Shown here piece by piece: positions 1 to 8,205 of a stretch of DNA of 64,000 nucleotides. A program made the position numbers and the translations under genes. The stretch is from Chitinophagaceae bacterium (lineage in GTDB: Bacteria; Bacteroidota; Bacteroidia; Chitinophagales; Chitinophagaceae): NCBI GenBank assembly GCA_016708765.1, contig JADJFD010000006.1:124001-188000 (forward strand), in the 5' to 3' direction. The notes beneath the pieces were generated by a model that had not been told where the DNA came from, did no database searches, and saw only the letters and a program-made list of their open reading frames with translations. Position 1 is the first letter of the stretch. Every line of letters starts with the position of its first letter.

Positions 1-222
1 GAAATGCCTAAGGACAGATTTCCAGAAGATTTGGAACTTGGTATTGGTATGCCATTAATGATGAGTTACCAACAAGGGCAACAGTTTCAGGTAAAAATTG
101 TTGAAATAAAGGAAGAAGCGGTTATGTTGGATGCTAATCATCATCTTGCCGGGAAAGATTTAACTTTTGATCTTGAGCTGGTTGAAATTGTTGCTCCGGT
201 ATCAAGAATTATTATGCCGTAA
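1..222 (+). CDS. SlyD-like FKBP-type peptidyl-prolyl isomerase, C-terminal part
   Basis: Truncated by the window edge: the frame is open from base 1 and ends at TAA, leaving 73 codons. The tail matches the end of SlyD-type FKBP isomerases. The motif DANHHLAGKDLTFDLELVEI corresponds to the family's N-H-P-L-A-G-K-x-L-x-F strand, where the last part of the FKBP domain closes after the inserted chaperone flap. The preceding FPEDLELGIGMPLMM segment resembles the exit from that flap. Such enzymes are cytoplasmic proline isomerases and chaperones. The His-rich metal-binding tail of E. coli SlyD is absent. The catalytic half lies outside the window, so activity cannot be judged here. Confidence 0.75.
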   Translation, partial: EMPKDRFPEDLELGIGMPLMMSYQQGQQFQVKIVEIKEEAVMLDANHHLAGKDLTFDLELVEIVAPVSRIIMP

Positions 223-286
223 TTCAATCGGCAATAAGCAAGATGCAAAAGTTAGATATCGCATATTGCATATTTATATAAAAGTT

Positions 287-321
287 CAGCTTGCAATTAA
301 TAGTGTAAGCTGATTTTTTTT
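287..321 (+). terminator. Rho-independent terminator after the SlyD-like gene
   Basis: CAGCTT and AAGCTG arms (with CA/TG pairing further in) enclose an AT-rich loop and are followed directly by a run of eight T. It lies 65 bases after the stop of the PPIase gene and before pepT, so the two are probably separate transcripts. Confidence 0.6.
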
Positions 322-402
322 GCCTATTGTCCATTGCTAATTGCTAATTCTTCATTGTCTATTCTAACTTTTAAAGTATATTACGTTCCCTAAAACAGAA
401 AT

Positions 403-1650
403 ATGTTTTCAAATTATAAGTTTACAGCAGCAGAGCAGTTTTTGAAATATGTGCGGATTGATACGCAAAGTAATCCTCAATCAACTACGTTTCCCTCCAC
501 GGAAAAACAAAAAGACCTGAGCAAAGTCTTGGTAGAAGAGTTATTAGAAATAGGTGTTAGTGATGCTCATCTGGATGAGTGGGGTTATGTATATGCTACG
601 ATACCTTCAACAACAGAAAAGAAAGTTCCTGTAGTTTGTTTTTGTGCTCATGTAGATACGGCACCAGATTGCAGTGGCACTGATGTAAAGCCAATTGTGC
701 ATACAAATTATCAAGGAGATGATATTGTATTACCTGATGACACAACACAAGTTTTGAGAAAGTCTGAATATCCATATTTAGCTACACAGATTGGTAATGA
801 TATTATTACAGCGTCTGGAAAAACTTTGTTAGGCTCAGATGATAAAGCAGGAGTAGCAGAAATAATGGACCTAGCGAATTTTTTAATGAAGAATAAAAAT
901 ATAAAACATGGCGAAATAAAATTATTGTTCACACCAGATGAAGAAGTGGGCAGAGGAGTGAACCATGTTGATATGAAAAAGTTGGGTGCCGATTTCGGTT
1001 ATACATTAGATGGCGGCGAGGCTGGATCTTTGGAAGATGAAACTTTTAGTGCTGATGGAGTTGTCGTAACCATTCATGGTGTGATTGCACATCCTGGCTA
1101 TGCAAAAGATAAATTGGTAAATGCGATGAAGATTGCTGGAGAGATTTTACAAGCCTTACCAAAGGACAGGTTGTCTCCAGAAACCACCGATGGTAAAAGA
1201 GGTTTTATACATCCGGTACGTATTGAAGGTATTGCTGAAAAATGTACCATTGAATTTATCATCCGTGATTTTGATACACCGGGTTTAAAGAAGAAAGAAG
1301 ATTATTTACAAACACAAATAGAAGAGCGGCTTCGTACTCACCCAAAAGCTACATACGAATTTAAAGTAACGGAGCAGTATAGAAATATGAAGGAAGTCTT
1401 GGACAAAAACCCTCATGTGGTTGATTATGCCAAAGAAGCAATCAAAAGGGCAGGACTTACTTTAAAAATGGAAAGCATTCGTGGCGGAACCGATGGCAGC
1501 CGTTTATCTTTTATGGGATTGCCTTGCCCTAATTTATTTGCTGGCGAGCAAGCCATTCATTCCAAACTGGAATTTATTAGTGTTCAGGACATGAACAAAG
1601 CAGTGGAAACGATGGTGCATCTGGCGATGGTTTGCGAAGAAAAAAACTGA
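403..1650 (+). CDS. pepT: Peptidase T (tripeptide aminopeptidase)
   Basis: 415 residues, the usual length for PepT (M20B zinc aminopeptidase, cytoplasmic), which releases N-terminal residues from tripeptides. Zinc ligands and active-site segments are visible in order: HVDTAPDCSG near residue 83, LLGSDDKAGVAE near 145, the catalytic TPDEEVGRG near 180, and the LDGGEAGSLEDETFSADG block near 203 that is typical of PepT rather than other M20 enzymes. IRGGTDGSRLS and the final GEQAIHSKLEF carry the remaining ligand and substrate-binding residues. The gene stands alone between a terminator and an SPFH gene. The assignment is by motif order and length. Confidence 0.95.
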   Translation: MFSNYKFTAAEQFLKYVRIDTQSNPQSTTFPSTEKQKDLSKVLVEELLEIGVSDAHLDEWGYVYATIPSTTEKKVPVVCFCAHVDTAPDCSGTDVKPIVHTNYQGDDIVLPDDTTQVLRKSEYPYLATQIGNDIITASGKTLLGSDDKAGVAEIMDLANFLMKNKNIKHGEIKLLFTPDEEVGRGVNHVDMKKLGADFGYTLDGGEAGSLEDETFSADGVVVTIHGVIAHPGYAKDKLVNAMKIAGEILQALPKDRLSPETTDGKRGFIHPVRIEGIAEKCTIEFIIRDFDTPGLKKKEDYLQTQIEERLRTHPKATYEFKVTEQYRNMKEVLDKNPHVVDYAKEAIKRAGLTLKMESIRGGTDGSRLSFMGLPCPNLFAGEQAIHSKLEFISVQDMNKAVETMVHLAMVCEEKN

Positions 1651-1716
1651 TCTACCAAGCATAGTTTATAATAAGCAATCAGTTTAAATCGTACATTGCA
1701 TTTTAAATTTTAAACT

Positions 1717-2658
1717 ATGGATTATGCACAAATGTTTGCCGACTACTGGTGGGTACTCGTCTTACTAATTATTTTCTTTGGATCTTTTTTCACTATTAAT
1801 CAGGGTTATATCGGTGTTATTACCATGTTTGGTAAATACCGCCGTATCGTTCGTCCCGTATTGAATATGAAGATCCCAATTCTAGAAACTGTTGCAAAAA
1901 GAGTTTCTATACAAAACCGGTCGGTAGAACTGGAATTTCAGGCAGTAACATTGGACCAGGCGAATGTATATTTTAAAAGTATGTTGCTATATTCTGTTCA
2001 GAATGCCGATGAAGAAACAATAAAAAAAGTAGCATTTAAATTTATAGCAGACAGAGATTTGATGCAGGCGTTGATAAAAACCATTGAGGGTAATATCAGA
2101 TCTTTTGTAGCAACCAAAAGACAGGCAGAAGTGTTGGGCCTTCGTCGTGAAATTGTTCAATACGTAAAAGTAGAAGTTGACATTTCGTTAGAAGAGTGGG
2201 GTTATCACTTACAAGATTTGCAAATCAATGATATCACTTTTGATAAAGTAATTCTTGATTCTATGAGTAAAGTGGTAGCATCGAACAATCTGAAAGCTGC
2301 TGCTGAAAATGAAGGACAGGCATTGTTAATTACTAAAACAAAATCTGCAGAAGCAGATGGTAATGCAACAAAGATTGCTGCAGAAGCAGAAAAAGAAGCA
2401 GCCCGTCTTCGTGGACAAGGCGTTGCTTTGTTCCGCAAAGAAGTTGCAGCCGGTATGTCGGAAGCTGCTGAACAAATGAAGCAAGCCAATCTGGATACCA
2501 ATGTAATTTTATTCAGCATGTGGACAGAGGCGATAAAGAATTTTGCAGAATATGGTAAAGGCAACGTAATATTCCTTGATGGAAGTCCTGATGGTATGGA
2601 AGGAACAATGCGGCAGATTCAGGCATTGATGGTGAAACAAGCAGGCACAAAAGGGTAA
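1717..2658 (+). CDS. SPFH/band 7 (stomatin-prohibitin-like) membrane protein
   Basis: 313 residues. One N-terminal hydrophobic helix (about residues 10-30, WWVLVLLIIFFGSFFTI) is followed by NQGYIGVITMFGKYRRIV, the standard entry into an SPFH domain, and then by an Ala/Glu/Lys-rich coiled coil (about 195-245: AENEGQAL, EAEKEAARLRGQG). Members form large oligomeric rings on the inner membrane, organise membrane microdomains and often regulate proteases. No NfeD or FtsH partner gene is adjacent, so the specific role is open. The start follows an AT-rich leader typical of this phylum. Confidence 0.85.
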   Translation: MDYAQMFADYWWVLVLLIIFFGSFFTINQGYIGVITMFGKYRRIVRPVLNMKIPILETVAKRVSIQNRSVELEFQAVTLDQANVYFKSMLLYSVQNADEETIKKVAFKFIADRDLMQALIKTIEGNIRSFVATKRQAEVLGLRREIVQYVKVEVDISLEEWGYHLQDLQINDITFDKVILDSMSKVVASNNLKAAAENEGQALLITKTKSAEADGNATKIAAEAEKEAARLRGQGVALFRKEVAAGMSEAAEQMKQANLDTNVILFSMWTEAIKNFAEYGKGNVIFLDGSPDGMEGTMRQIQALMVKQAGTKG

Positions 2659-2688
2659 CAGAACTCTTGCTGATAAAGCATTTCAGAG

Positions 2689-2742
2689 GTTCGGACAATT
2701 TATTGATGAAGTCATTCTTCAATAAATTTTCCGAACTTTTTT
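2689..2742 (+). terminator. Strong Rho-independent terminator after the SPFH gene
   Basis: A long near-perfect hairpin pairs GTTCGGA with TCCGAAC and AATTTATTG with CAATAAATT around a loop of about 13 bases, then runs into TTTTTT. It separates the SPFH gene from the ExbB/ExbD pair. Confidence 0.8.
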
Positions 2743-2897
2743 ATTGCTCCTACTTGTTAAAGTCCTCTAAAACTTGATAAACCAATACAACGTGGCACTA
2801 TTTTTCTCGTTCAAAGAAACGTTATTAAGAACTGTTGAAAACACAAAAAAGATAATTAAAGGGCAAGCCCTACATTTACACCTAAAGAACCATAATT

Positions 2898-3593
2898 ATG
2901 ATTGATCTATTACAGATTATTGACACAGTAGCACAAGTAACAAAGAAAGTAGCCGGCGATGGAAACGGCGATGGATATTTAAGTTTTGGTGAATTGTTAA
3001 TGACTGGAGGATGGATTATGATTCCATTAGGTCTAATGCTACTGGCAGCTGTATATGTATTTGCAGAAAGAAGTATTGGTATTAAAAATGCTTCTAAGAT
3101 TGATCCCAACTTTATGAATATTATCCGTGATAATATTATGAGTGGGAATGTGACCGCAGCAAGAAATTTTGCAAAGAATACCAACAATCCTGTTGCCCGC
3201 ATTATTGACAAAGGGATTCAACGTATTGGTAAGCCAATTGATGCCATTGAAAAAAGCATGGATAATGTAGGCACACTGGAAATGTATAAAATGGAAAAAA
3301 ACATGGGTGTGCTTTCTGTAGTTTCAAAAGCAGCACCAATCTTTGGTTTCGTTGGTACACTGATGGGTTTGATGCAGATGTTTTCTAATATAACTACCTC
3401 CAATGAATTTGAAGTAGGAACGATTGCTGGTGGTATCTATACAAAGTTGATTACATCTATTACTGGTCTTGTAATTGGTTTACTAGCTTATCTTGGTTAT
3501 AGTTATCTGAATACGCAGATTGATAAAACGGCAAATAAAATGGAAGCAGCTTCATCTGATTTCATTGATATTTTGCAAGAGCCAACACGATAA
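2898..3593 (+). CDS. MotA/TolQ/ExbB-family proton channel protein
   Basis: 231 residues. A first TM helix at about 38-56 (GGWIMIPLGLMLLAAVYVFAE) and two later ones near 150-170 and 180-205 give the three-helix ExbB/TolQ topology. The conserved AAPIFGFVGTLMGLMQMF segment and the GTIAGGIYTKLITSITGL block are the family signature. It should sit in the inner membrane and, with the ExbD-like protein encoded 35 bases downstream, form a proton-driven motor that energises TonB- or Tol-type envelope work. No tonB or tolB gene is adjacent, so ExbB versus TolQ cannot be separated. Confidence 0.88.
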   Translation: MIDLLQIIDTVAQVTKKVAGDGNGDGYLSFGELLMTGGWIMIPLGLMLLAAVYVFAERSIGIKNASKIDPNFMNIIRDNIMSGNVTAARNFAKNTNNPVARIIDKGIQRIGKPIDAIEKSMDNVGTLEMYKMEKNMGVLSVVSKAAPIFGFVGTLMGLMQMFSNITTSNEFEVGTIAGGIYTKLITSITGLVIGLLAYLGYSYLNTQIDKTANKMEAASSDFIDILQEPTR

Positions 3594-3628
3594 GAAACAT
3601 CAGATACTTTAATCATTAAAAATTACTG

Positions 3629-4030
3629 ATGAACTTTAGAAAAAAACATAGAGAAGAATCTGCGGAAGTATTTACAGACTCACTGAATGATATTCTTTTT
3701 ATCCTATTGATGTTCTTCCTTATCGTTGCAACACTTGCTAATCCGAATGTGGTGAAAGTGGGATTGCCCAAGGGAACAAAAGATGTGAAGGCAAAACAGA
3801 ATATCATGGTTTCTATAGATAAAGACCAACAATACTATATTGGCACTACAAAAATTGAATCAGTAATGTTTGATTCTTTACTCAGGATGGAGATAAAAAA
3901 GTATAAAGCATTTGTAGATACACCTACTGTGGTAATCAATGCAGATACTACCGCTTATTATGGAGAAGTGTTCCGTATTATGCGGATTGCTAAAAAAGAT
4001 ACGGCAAAAGTTGTAGCGAGAATAGATTAA
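3629..4030 (+). CDS. ExbD/TolR-family biopolymer transport protein
   Basis: 133 residues, the standard ExbD size. A short basic cytoplasmic start is followed by one TM helix (about 20-40, LNDILFILLMFFLIVATLA). The conserved Asp of ExbD is in SLNDILF at the helix entry. The remainder is a periplasmic domain ending VVARID. It pairs with the upstream ExbB-like gene as a two-gene unit; both run toward a shared bidirectional terminator. Confidence 0.88.
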   Translation: MNFRKKHREESAEVFTDSLNDILFILLMFFLIVATLANPNVVKVGLPKGTKDVKAKQNIMVSIDKDQQYYIGTTKIESVMFDSLLRMEIKKYKAFVDTPTVVINADTTAYYGEVFRIMRIAKKDTAKVVARID

Positions 4031-4065
4031 CCCTTCCAAAAGCTGAGGGTGACAAATAATTATAC

Positions 4066-4125
4066 AAGACCGGATTTTACTAGTACTACGTAGCTAAAAG
4101 CGTAGGAGTATCATCCGGTCTTTTT
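4066..4125. terminator. Bidirectional terminator between exbD-like gene and prmC
   Basis: A perfect 10-base pairing of AAGACCGGAT with ATCCGGTCTT is followed by T-runs on the plus strand; the minus-strand side is AT-rich. The right arm lies inside the last codons of prmC, so the hairpin is shared by two convergent genes and is partly coding. Confidence 0.7.
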
Positions 4126-4945
4126 CTTGCATATCTTTTTTTAGTTCTGTTGAATAACCAGCTTCTTGAAAAAGCTGAGTTACTTCTTTTCCGAGATTTT
4201 CATGAATTTCCATAAAAATACTTCCATCTTTTTGAAGATGTGTCTTTCCGAACTCGGCTATGGCTTTATAAAAAACTAAAGCATCGTTATCCGGAACAAA
4301 AAGTGCAGTTGCCGGTTCATATTGCAGCACATTCGGGTGCATTGTTTCTTTATCTTTTTCAGGTATATAAGGTGGGTTACTTACTATAATATCAAACTTT
4401 GGTAATTGCTTCCATGAATGCTGATCTAAATAATCAAGCTCAAATAAATTCACTTCTTGTTCTAAATCTTCAGCATTTTTTTTTGCAACAGTTAATGCTT
4501 CATTACTAACATCACAACTCCATACTTCGGCTTTTGGTAATCTTTTTTTCAACGAAATGGGAATGCAGCCGCTACCACTGCCGATGTCTAATATTTTTAA
4601 TTCATCTACTGGAGAATTATAATGATTGATAATCCATTCAACCAGTTCTTCAGTTTCAGGTCGGGGAATCAATACATTTTTATCTACATAAAATTTCATA
4701 TTACCAAACCAGGATTCATTCAAAACATATTGAACAGGCTCATGTTGTAATAATCGTTCTGAATATTGATGCAGCAACAATTCTTCTTCGGAAGTAATGG
4801 TTTCATTTTTATATACCATCCGCTCTGCCTTTTTCGATCCGGTCAGTTTTTCCATTACCCAATCTGTTATCTGGCTGGCTTCACTTTTATCATAAATAGT
4901 GGTAAGCTTATTTAGTAAATAATATGTTGCTTCCTGCATGGTCAT
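4094..4945 (-). CDS. prmC: Release factor glutamine methyltransferase PrmC (HemK)
   Basis: Methylates the glutamine of the GGQ motif in peptide-chain release factors. The SAM site is LDIGSGSGCIPISL (about residue 115) and the diagnostic substrate motif is SNPPYIPEKD (about residue 183). The N-terminal helical domain is intact, giving 283 residues. I chose the ATG at 4945 (MTMQEATYY) over the one at 4957, because the upstream ATG lies inside a TATGTTTG promoter core (4951-4958) and homologs in the phylum begin near MTxQEA. It runs convergently with exbD and divergently from ribD. Confidence 0.93.
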   Translation of the reverse strand: MTMQEATYYLLNKLTTIYDKSEASQITDWVMEKLTGSKKAERMVYKNETITSEEELLLHQYSERLLQHEPVQYVLNESWFGNMKFYVDKNVLIPRPETEELVEWIINHYNSPVDELKILDIGSGSGCIPISLKKRLPKAEVWSCDVSNEALTVAKKNAEDLEQEVNLFELDYLDQHSWKQLPKFDIIVSNPPYIPEKDKETMHPNVLQYEPATALFVPDNDALVFYKAIAEFGKTHLQKDGSIFMEIHENLGKEVTQLFQEAGYSTELKKDMQEKDRMILLRF

Positions 4946-4950
4946 ATTGG

Positions 4951-4958
4951 CAAACATA
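4951..4958 (-). promoter_or_regulatory. Candidate -7 promoter element for prmC
   Basis: TATGTTTG on the minus strand matches the Bacteroidota TAnnTTTG core and lies 5 bases before the chosen ATG, implying a very short leader. No convincing -33 TTTG was found. Confidence 0.35.
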
Positions 4959-4994
4959 CGGAGTGGATTACGAATGCAACCATAGGGAATCGGT

Positions 4995-5002
4995 TATATT
5001 TG
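4995..5002 (+). promoter_or_regulatory. Candidate -7 promoter element for ribD
   Basis: TATATTTG fits TAnnTTTG. A start site about 7 bases downstream would leave a leader of roughly 13 bases before the TTG start at 5022. No FMN-riboswitch-like structure fits in the space. Confidence 0.45.
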
Positions 5003-5021
5003 CAGCAATCAGCAATACATC

Positions 5022-6200
5022 TTGACAATCCATCAAAAATATATGCAGCGTTGCCTTGAACTGGCAATTAAGGGAGCCGGATTTGTGGCACCAAATCCAA
5101 TGGTAGGCGCTGTCCTCGTTTTTGAAAATAAAATCATAGGTGAGGGGTGGCATCAAAAATATAGCGAAGCACATGCTGAAGTAAATTGTATTAATGATGC
5201 TATGATGCGCCTGAACGCTGAAAGCGGTCGGAAGAATGATATAATAAAAAAATCTACATTATATGTTTCTTTAGAACCCTGTGCACATTTTGGAAAAACA
5301 CCACCTTGCGCCGAGCTAATCATTAAGCATAAAATTTCTAAAGTTGTAATTGGTAGCAAAGACCCTTTTCAAGAAGTAAACGGGAAGGGAATTGAGAAAC
5401 TGAAAGCAGCCGGTGTAGAAGTGATTTCAGGAATATTGGAAAATGAATGCAAAGCATTGAACAAACGATTCTTTACTTTTCATGAAAAGAAAAGACCTTA
5501 TGTGATTTTGAAATGGGCACAGACGGCTGATGGGAAAATGGCCTCCCTAAATCCCTCCGCAGGAGGGACTTTAGAGTCTGTAAGATTAAAGGACAAGAAT
5601 GTTAAAGGGACTTCTGCACTGTCGGGTATTAAAGCCCCTCCTTCGGAGGGGTTTGGGGAGGTCGAAAGGCTCCTAATTAGCAACGAATACTCGAATCGTC
5701 TTGTTCATCAATGGAGAAGTGAAGAAGCATCTATTTTAATTGGAACAAATACTGCTTTGCTGGATGATCCGGAATTAACCACCAGACTTTGGGAAGGGAA
5801 TTCACCAATACGATTAGTGCTTGACATGAACTTACGACTGCCTTTACATTTGAAACTATTTGATAAAAAAGTAAAGACAATTGTTTTTAATGCTATTAAA
5901 CAGGAAGAAAATGAGAATCTTATCTATCATAAGATTGATAAAGAGAAAAGTATCGTTTCAGAGATATTGAATACTTTGTATCAATTAAATATTCAGTCAC
6001 TCATTGTTGAAGGCGGCAATAAACTATTACAAAGCATTATTGATGGCGGATTATGGGATGAAGCGAGGATAATTAATAATGAAGAATTAGTAATTAATAA
6101 TGGATTGGTAGCTCCGAATCTAACTGTTGCTATAAAAACCAAGGAAGAGAAGATACTTTCTGACAGAATAGAATTTTATACAAGAACGAACACAGAATAA
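5022..6200 (+). CDS. ribD: Bifunctional riboflavin biosynthesis deaminase/reductase RibD with in-frame repeat insert
   Basis: Performs two consecutive steps of riboflavin synthesis. The deaminase domain (about 1-145) has the zinc site HAEVNCI and PCAHFGKTPPC. The reductase domain (about 160-390) shows AQTADGKMA, SNEYSNRLVHQWRSE, LIGTNTALLDDPELTTR and VEGGNKLL. Residues about 175-214 have no counterpart in RibD: they are encoded by a 120-bp palindromic element (5542-5661) whose length is a multiple of three. I kept the TTG start at 5022 because HQKYMQRCLELA resembles the family's N-terminus; the ATG at 5043 is the alternative. The stop overlaps the next ATG by one base (TAATG). Confidence 0.93.
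   Translation: MTIHQKYMQRCLELAIKGAGFVAPNPMVGAVLVFENKIIGEGWHQKYSEAHAEVNCINDAMMRLNAESGRKNDIIKKSTLYVSLEPCAHFGKTPPCAELIIKHKISKVVIGSKDPFQEVNGKGIEKLKAAGVEVISGILENECKALNKRFFTFHEKKRPYVILKWAQTADGKMASLNPSAGGTLESVRLKDKNVKGTSALSGIKAPPSEGFGEVERLLISNEYSNRLVHQWRSEEASILIGTNTALLDDPELTTRLWEGNSPIRLVLDMNLRLPLHLKLFDKKVKTIVFNAIKQEENENLIYHKIDKEKSIVSEILNTLYQLNIQSLIVEGGNKLLQSIIDGGLWDEARIINNEELVINNGLVAPNLTVAIKTKEEKILSDRIEFYTRTNTE
5542..5661 (+). repeat. 120-bp palindrome-ended element inserted in frame in ribD
   Basis: The ends are inverted repeats of about 31 bases. The left end begins CCTCCCTAAATCCCTCC; the complement of the right end begins CCTCCCCAAACCCCTCC. Each end also folds on itself (CCCTCCGCAGGAGGG; CCCCTCCTTCGGAGGGG). 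The insert is exactly 40 codons and leaves the ribD frame open between DGKMA and RLLISNE. No target duplication is obvious. Shorter relatives occur at 9698, 9923, 11788 and 12582. Confidence 0.8.
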
Positions 6201-6811
6201 TGACTACCGACTCACATTACTATACTATTGAAAAACCATCTGTTGCCGAATTCAAGGAAAGAGGCAGCAAGTTTATTGCATACGCTTTTCCTATTGCTGA
6301 TTTAAGTGAATTTAAATTACGGCTTGCAGAAATTAAAAAAGAACATCCAAAAGCTACGCATCATTGTTTTGCTTATCGTTTGGGGTTGGATGGCAATACA
6401 TACAGAGTAAGTGATGATGGAGAACCTTCTGGCTCGGCAGGAAAACCAATTTTGGGACAGATAGACAGCAAACAGGTAACGAATGTACTGGTAATTGTTG
6501 TTCGTTATTTTGGAGGAACACAATTAGGTATTCCCGGATTGATAACCGCTTATAAAACAACAGCAGCTTTTGCTTTGCAAACAACGGCCATTGTGCAAAA
6601 ACCAGTGCTGCATCATTTTCATTTACAGTTTGATTATACACAAATGAATGAAGTGATGATGGTGGTGAAGCAATTTGATTGTGTTGTGGAGAAACAGGAG
6701 ATGCAATTATTTTGTTCTATGAATATTGGTGTGCCACAAAACTGGTTGGCGGAAGTAGAGAATAAACTGAATGATTTGAGAGGGGTGGAGTTAGAAAAAA
6801 TATCACTTTAA
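6200..6811 (+). CDS. YigZ/IMPACT-family protein (UPF0029)
   Basis: 203 residues, family-typical length. The N-terminal IMPACT domain carries FKERGSKFIAYAFPI, ATHHCFAYRLG, the signature VSDDGEPSGSAGKPIL and VVRYFGGTQLGIPGL. The C-terminal half is the DUF1949-type ferredoxin-like domain. Family members are conserved cytoplasmic proteins; eukaryotic IMPACT modulates translation control, but the bacterial role is not settled. It overlaps ribD by one base and is probably co-transcribed and translationally coupled with it. Confidence 0.88.
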   Translation: MTTDSHYYTIEKPSVAEFKERGSKFIAYAFPIADLSEFKLRLAEIKKEHPKATHHCFAYRLGLDGNTYRVSDDGEPSGSAGKPILGQIDSKQVTNVLVIVVRYFGGTQLGIPGLITAYKTTAAFALQTTAIVQKPVLHHFHLQFDYTQMNEVMMVVKQFDCVVEKQEMQLFCSMNIGVPQNWLAEVENKLNDLRGVELEKISL

Positions 6812-6821
6812 TTTTTGACGA

Positions 6822-7232
6822 CTATTGTGGATTTAGAAAATTGCTAAATTCCTGAAGTGTGAGAATATTAAAAGGGGGGAAGACGTTTGCTTTAAGGGAT
6901 GTAATAGAAGAGTCGTTAGAAATCAGCAAGTCTGCACCCACAGCGATATACGTATCAATGAATTTGTTATCATCATCGTCTTTACTGATTAGTTGCCAGT
7001 TGAAATGTACAAGTACCTGTTCAAAGTTGTCACTGGTTTCAAATAGCCCTTATAAATTATTGGCTACATTATTTCCCCAGAAACGATTAAAAAGTTCTTC
7101 ATATTCAAGTAGGATTTCACTACTTGCACAATTACTGAACTTATTTTCAAGAAAAGCATCGAACACATTTCTATAAGGAGATTTTTTCCCAATACAGCTT
7201 ATCAGGCAGTTGGTATCAATAACAATTTTCAT
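6822..7232 (-). pseudogene. PIN-domain toxin gene with internal in-frame stop
   Basis: Begins MKIVIDTNCLISCIG, the PIN Mg-binding Asp strand, with SSEILLEYEELF following. A TAA at 7050-7052 stops it after 60 codons, inside the domain. The same frame continues without a shift for another 75 codons (GLFETSDNFEQVL, then SKDDDDNKFIDTYIAVGADL and LLISNDSS), supplying the remaining acidic residues of the PIN ribonuclease site, and ends at 6822. Total 136 codons, normal for PIN-family VapC-like toxins. A single substitution could have created the stop. The antitoxin-like gene overlaps its start by four bases (ATGA). It may be an inactivated toxin, a readthrough case or a base-call error. Confidence 0.8.
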
Positions 7233-7474
7233 TTACCACTTTGTGATTTGATAATACTGGTATCGGTTTTTAACCAGCTATCATATATTGTAGCAGTATA
7301 ACTTTTTTCATTTTCAGCTTTATCTATTGCATCGTCTAATTGTCTGGCAAAATAATGACGCAGTAGGGATTTAATATCTGCTAATTGTTCTTCGGTAGCC
7401 ATATATTTCAGGCTTTTTAGAAACTCCAATTGAAGATTATTTAAATTTTTGTCATTAGGTACTGTTTGTGCCAT
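7229..7474 (-). CDS. Putative antitoxin of the PIN toxin pair
   Basis: 81 residues, no recognised DNA-binding fold by eye. It is predicted largely helical, with a charged C-terminal half (RQLDDAIDKAENEKSYTATIYDSWL) that could wrap a toxin. Its TGA overlaps the ATG of the PIN gene (ATGA), the usual antitoxin-first arrangement. Function is inferred from position and size; the protein family itself I recognise only loosely as a recurring partner of PIN genes in this phylum. Confidence 0.6.
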   Translation of the reverse strand: MAQTVPNDKNLNNLQLEFLKSLKYMATEEQLADIKSLLRHYFARQLDDAIDKAENEKSYTATIYDSWLKTDTSIIKSQSGK

Positions 7475-7574
7475 TTTTATAATTTTTGCATTGTGAAATT
7501 ACAAAAATTTGTAACACATACAACATAGATTTTTGGAGGGTATAATTGTGTAAAAGGACTAGAAACCCTAGATT

Positions 7575-8180
7575 TTAATTCTTTTGTAAAACCAGTGTAC
7601 TCATGCAACGCAGGTCGTCTACATTTACTGTTTTAAAAGGTTCTAAGAAAGAAAGATTATTTTCCTGCATACATTCGGTCAATAAAGTTTTGGTTAAGAG
7701 AAACCTTTTAGAACCATCTGGAATTATATAAACGCCGTCGCTGATTGACTTTACTTTATTTTCTATTCCAATATCGGATGTCATCCGGATGAATAGAGAG
7801 CCATTAGTTCTTACTACTCTTACCATTTCTGTAAGCATGGCTTTGAAATGTTTTGTGTTGTTTGCAAAATGCAAAACGGCACTACAGATAATGTGATCAA
7901 AATAATTATCTGTGAAAGGTAATTTTTCTACAGCAGCAACTTGTAGTCTTTCTGCTGGTAAATCGGGATTGGCTGATTTTAATTGTGCGATAGCTGCTTC
8001 ATTTATATCTGTTCCATAAATTTCAAAATCATTTTGCAAGAACCAGTGCATATTTCTTCCTTCGCCGCAACCTGCATCTAATATTTTATTAGTTGCATTG
8101 TATCTTCCTTTCATGATTTGATCAAGAAGATAGATGTCGGTTTGGGCTAGAAGATTAATTATTGAGTTGTTATTATACAC
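7575..8180 (-). CDS. Class I SAM-dependent methyltransferase
   Basis: 201 residues. Motif I DAGCGEGRNMHWF (about residue 36), acidic motif II YGTDIN, motif III LPFTDNYFDHIICSAVLHF and a post-motif KAMLTEMVRVVRTNGSLFIRM define a Methyltransf_11-type fold. The C-terminal part (about 150-201) is short and gives no clue to the substrate. It has no operon partner: the gap to the TA pair is 100 bases and to the next upstream gene 25 bases. The acceptor is unknown. Confidence 0.8.
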   Translation of the reverse strand: MYNNNSIINLLAQTDIYLLDQIMKGRYNATNKILDAGCGEGRNMHWFLQNDFEIYGTDINEAAIAQLKSANPDLPAERLQVAAVEKLPFTDNYFDHIICSAVLHFANNTKHFKAMLTEMVRVVRTNGSLFIRMTSDIGIENKVKSISDGVYIIPDGSKRFLLTKTLLTECMQENNLSFLEPFKTVNVDDLRCMSTLVLQKN

Positions 8181-8205
8181 TTGTTTTTTTTAGAGTGGAA
8201 TAAGT

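Noticed and set aside
711..932. Open frames opposite pepT and many other genes
   Set aside because: They lie wholly within confidently assigned genes on the other strand, lack family motifs and show the composition of antisense shadows.
4960..5021. FMN riboswitch upstream of ribD
   Set aside because: The space is too short and shows none of the conserved RFN stems.
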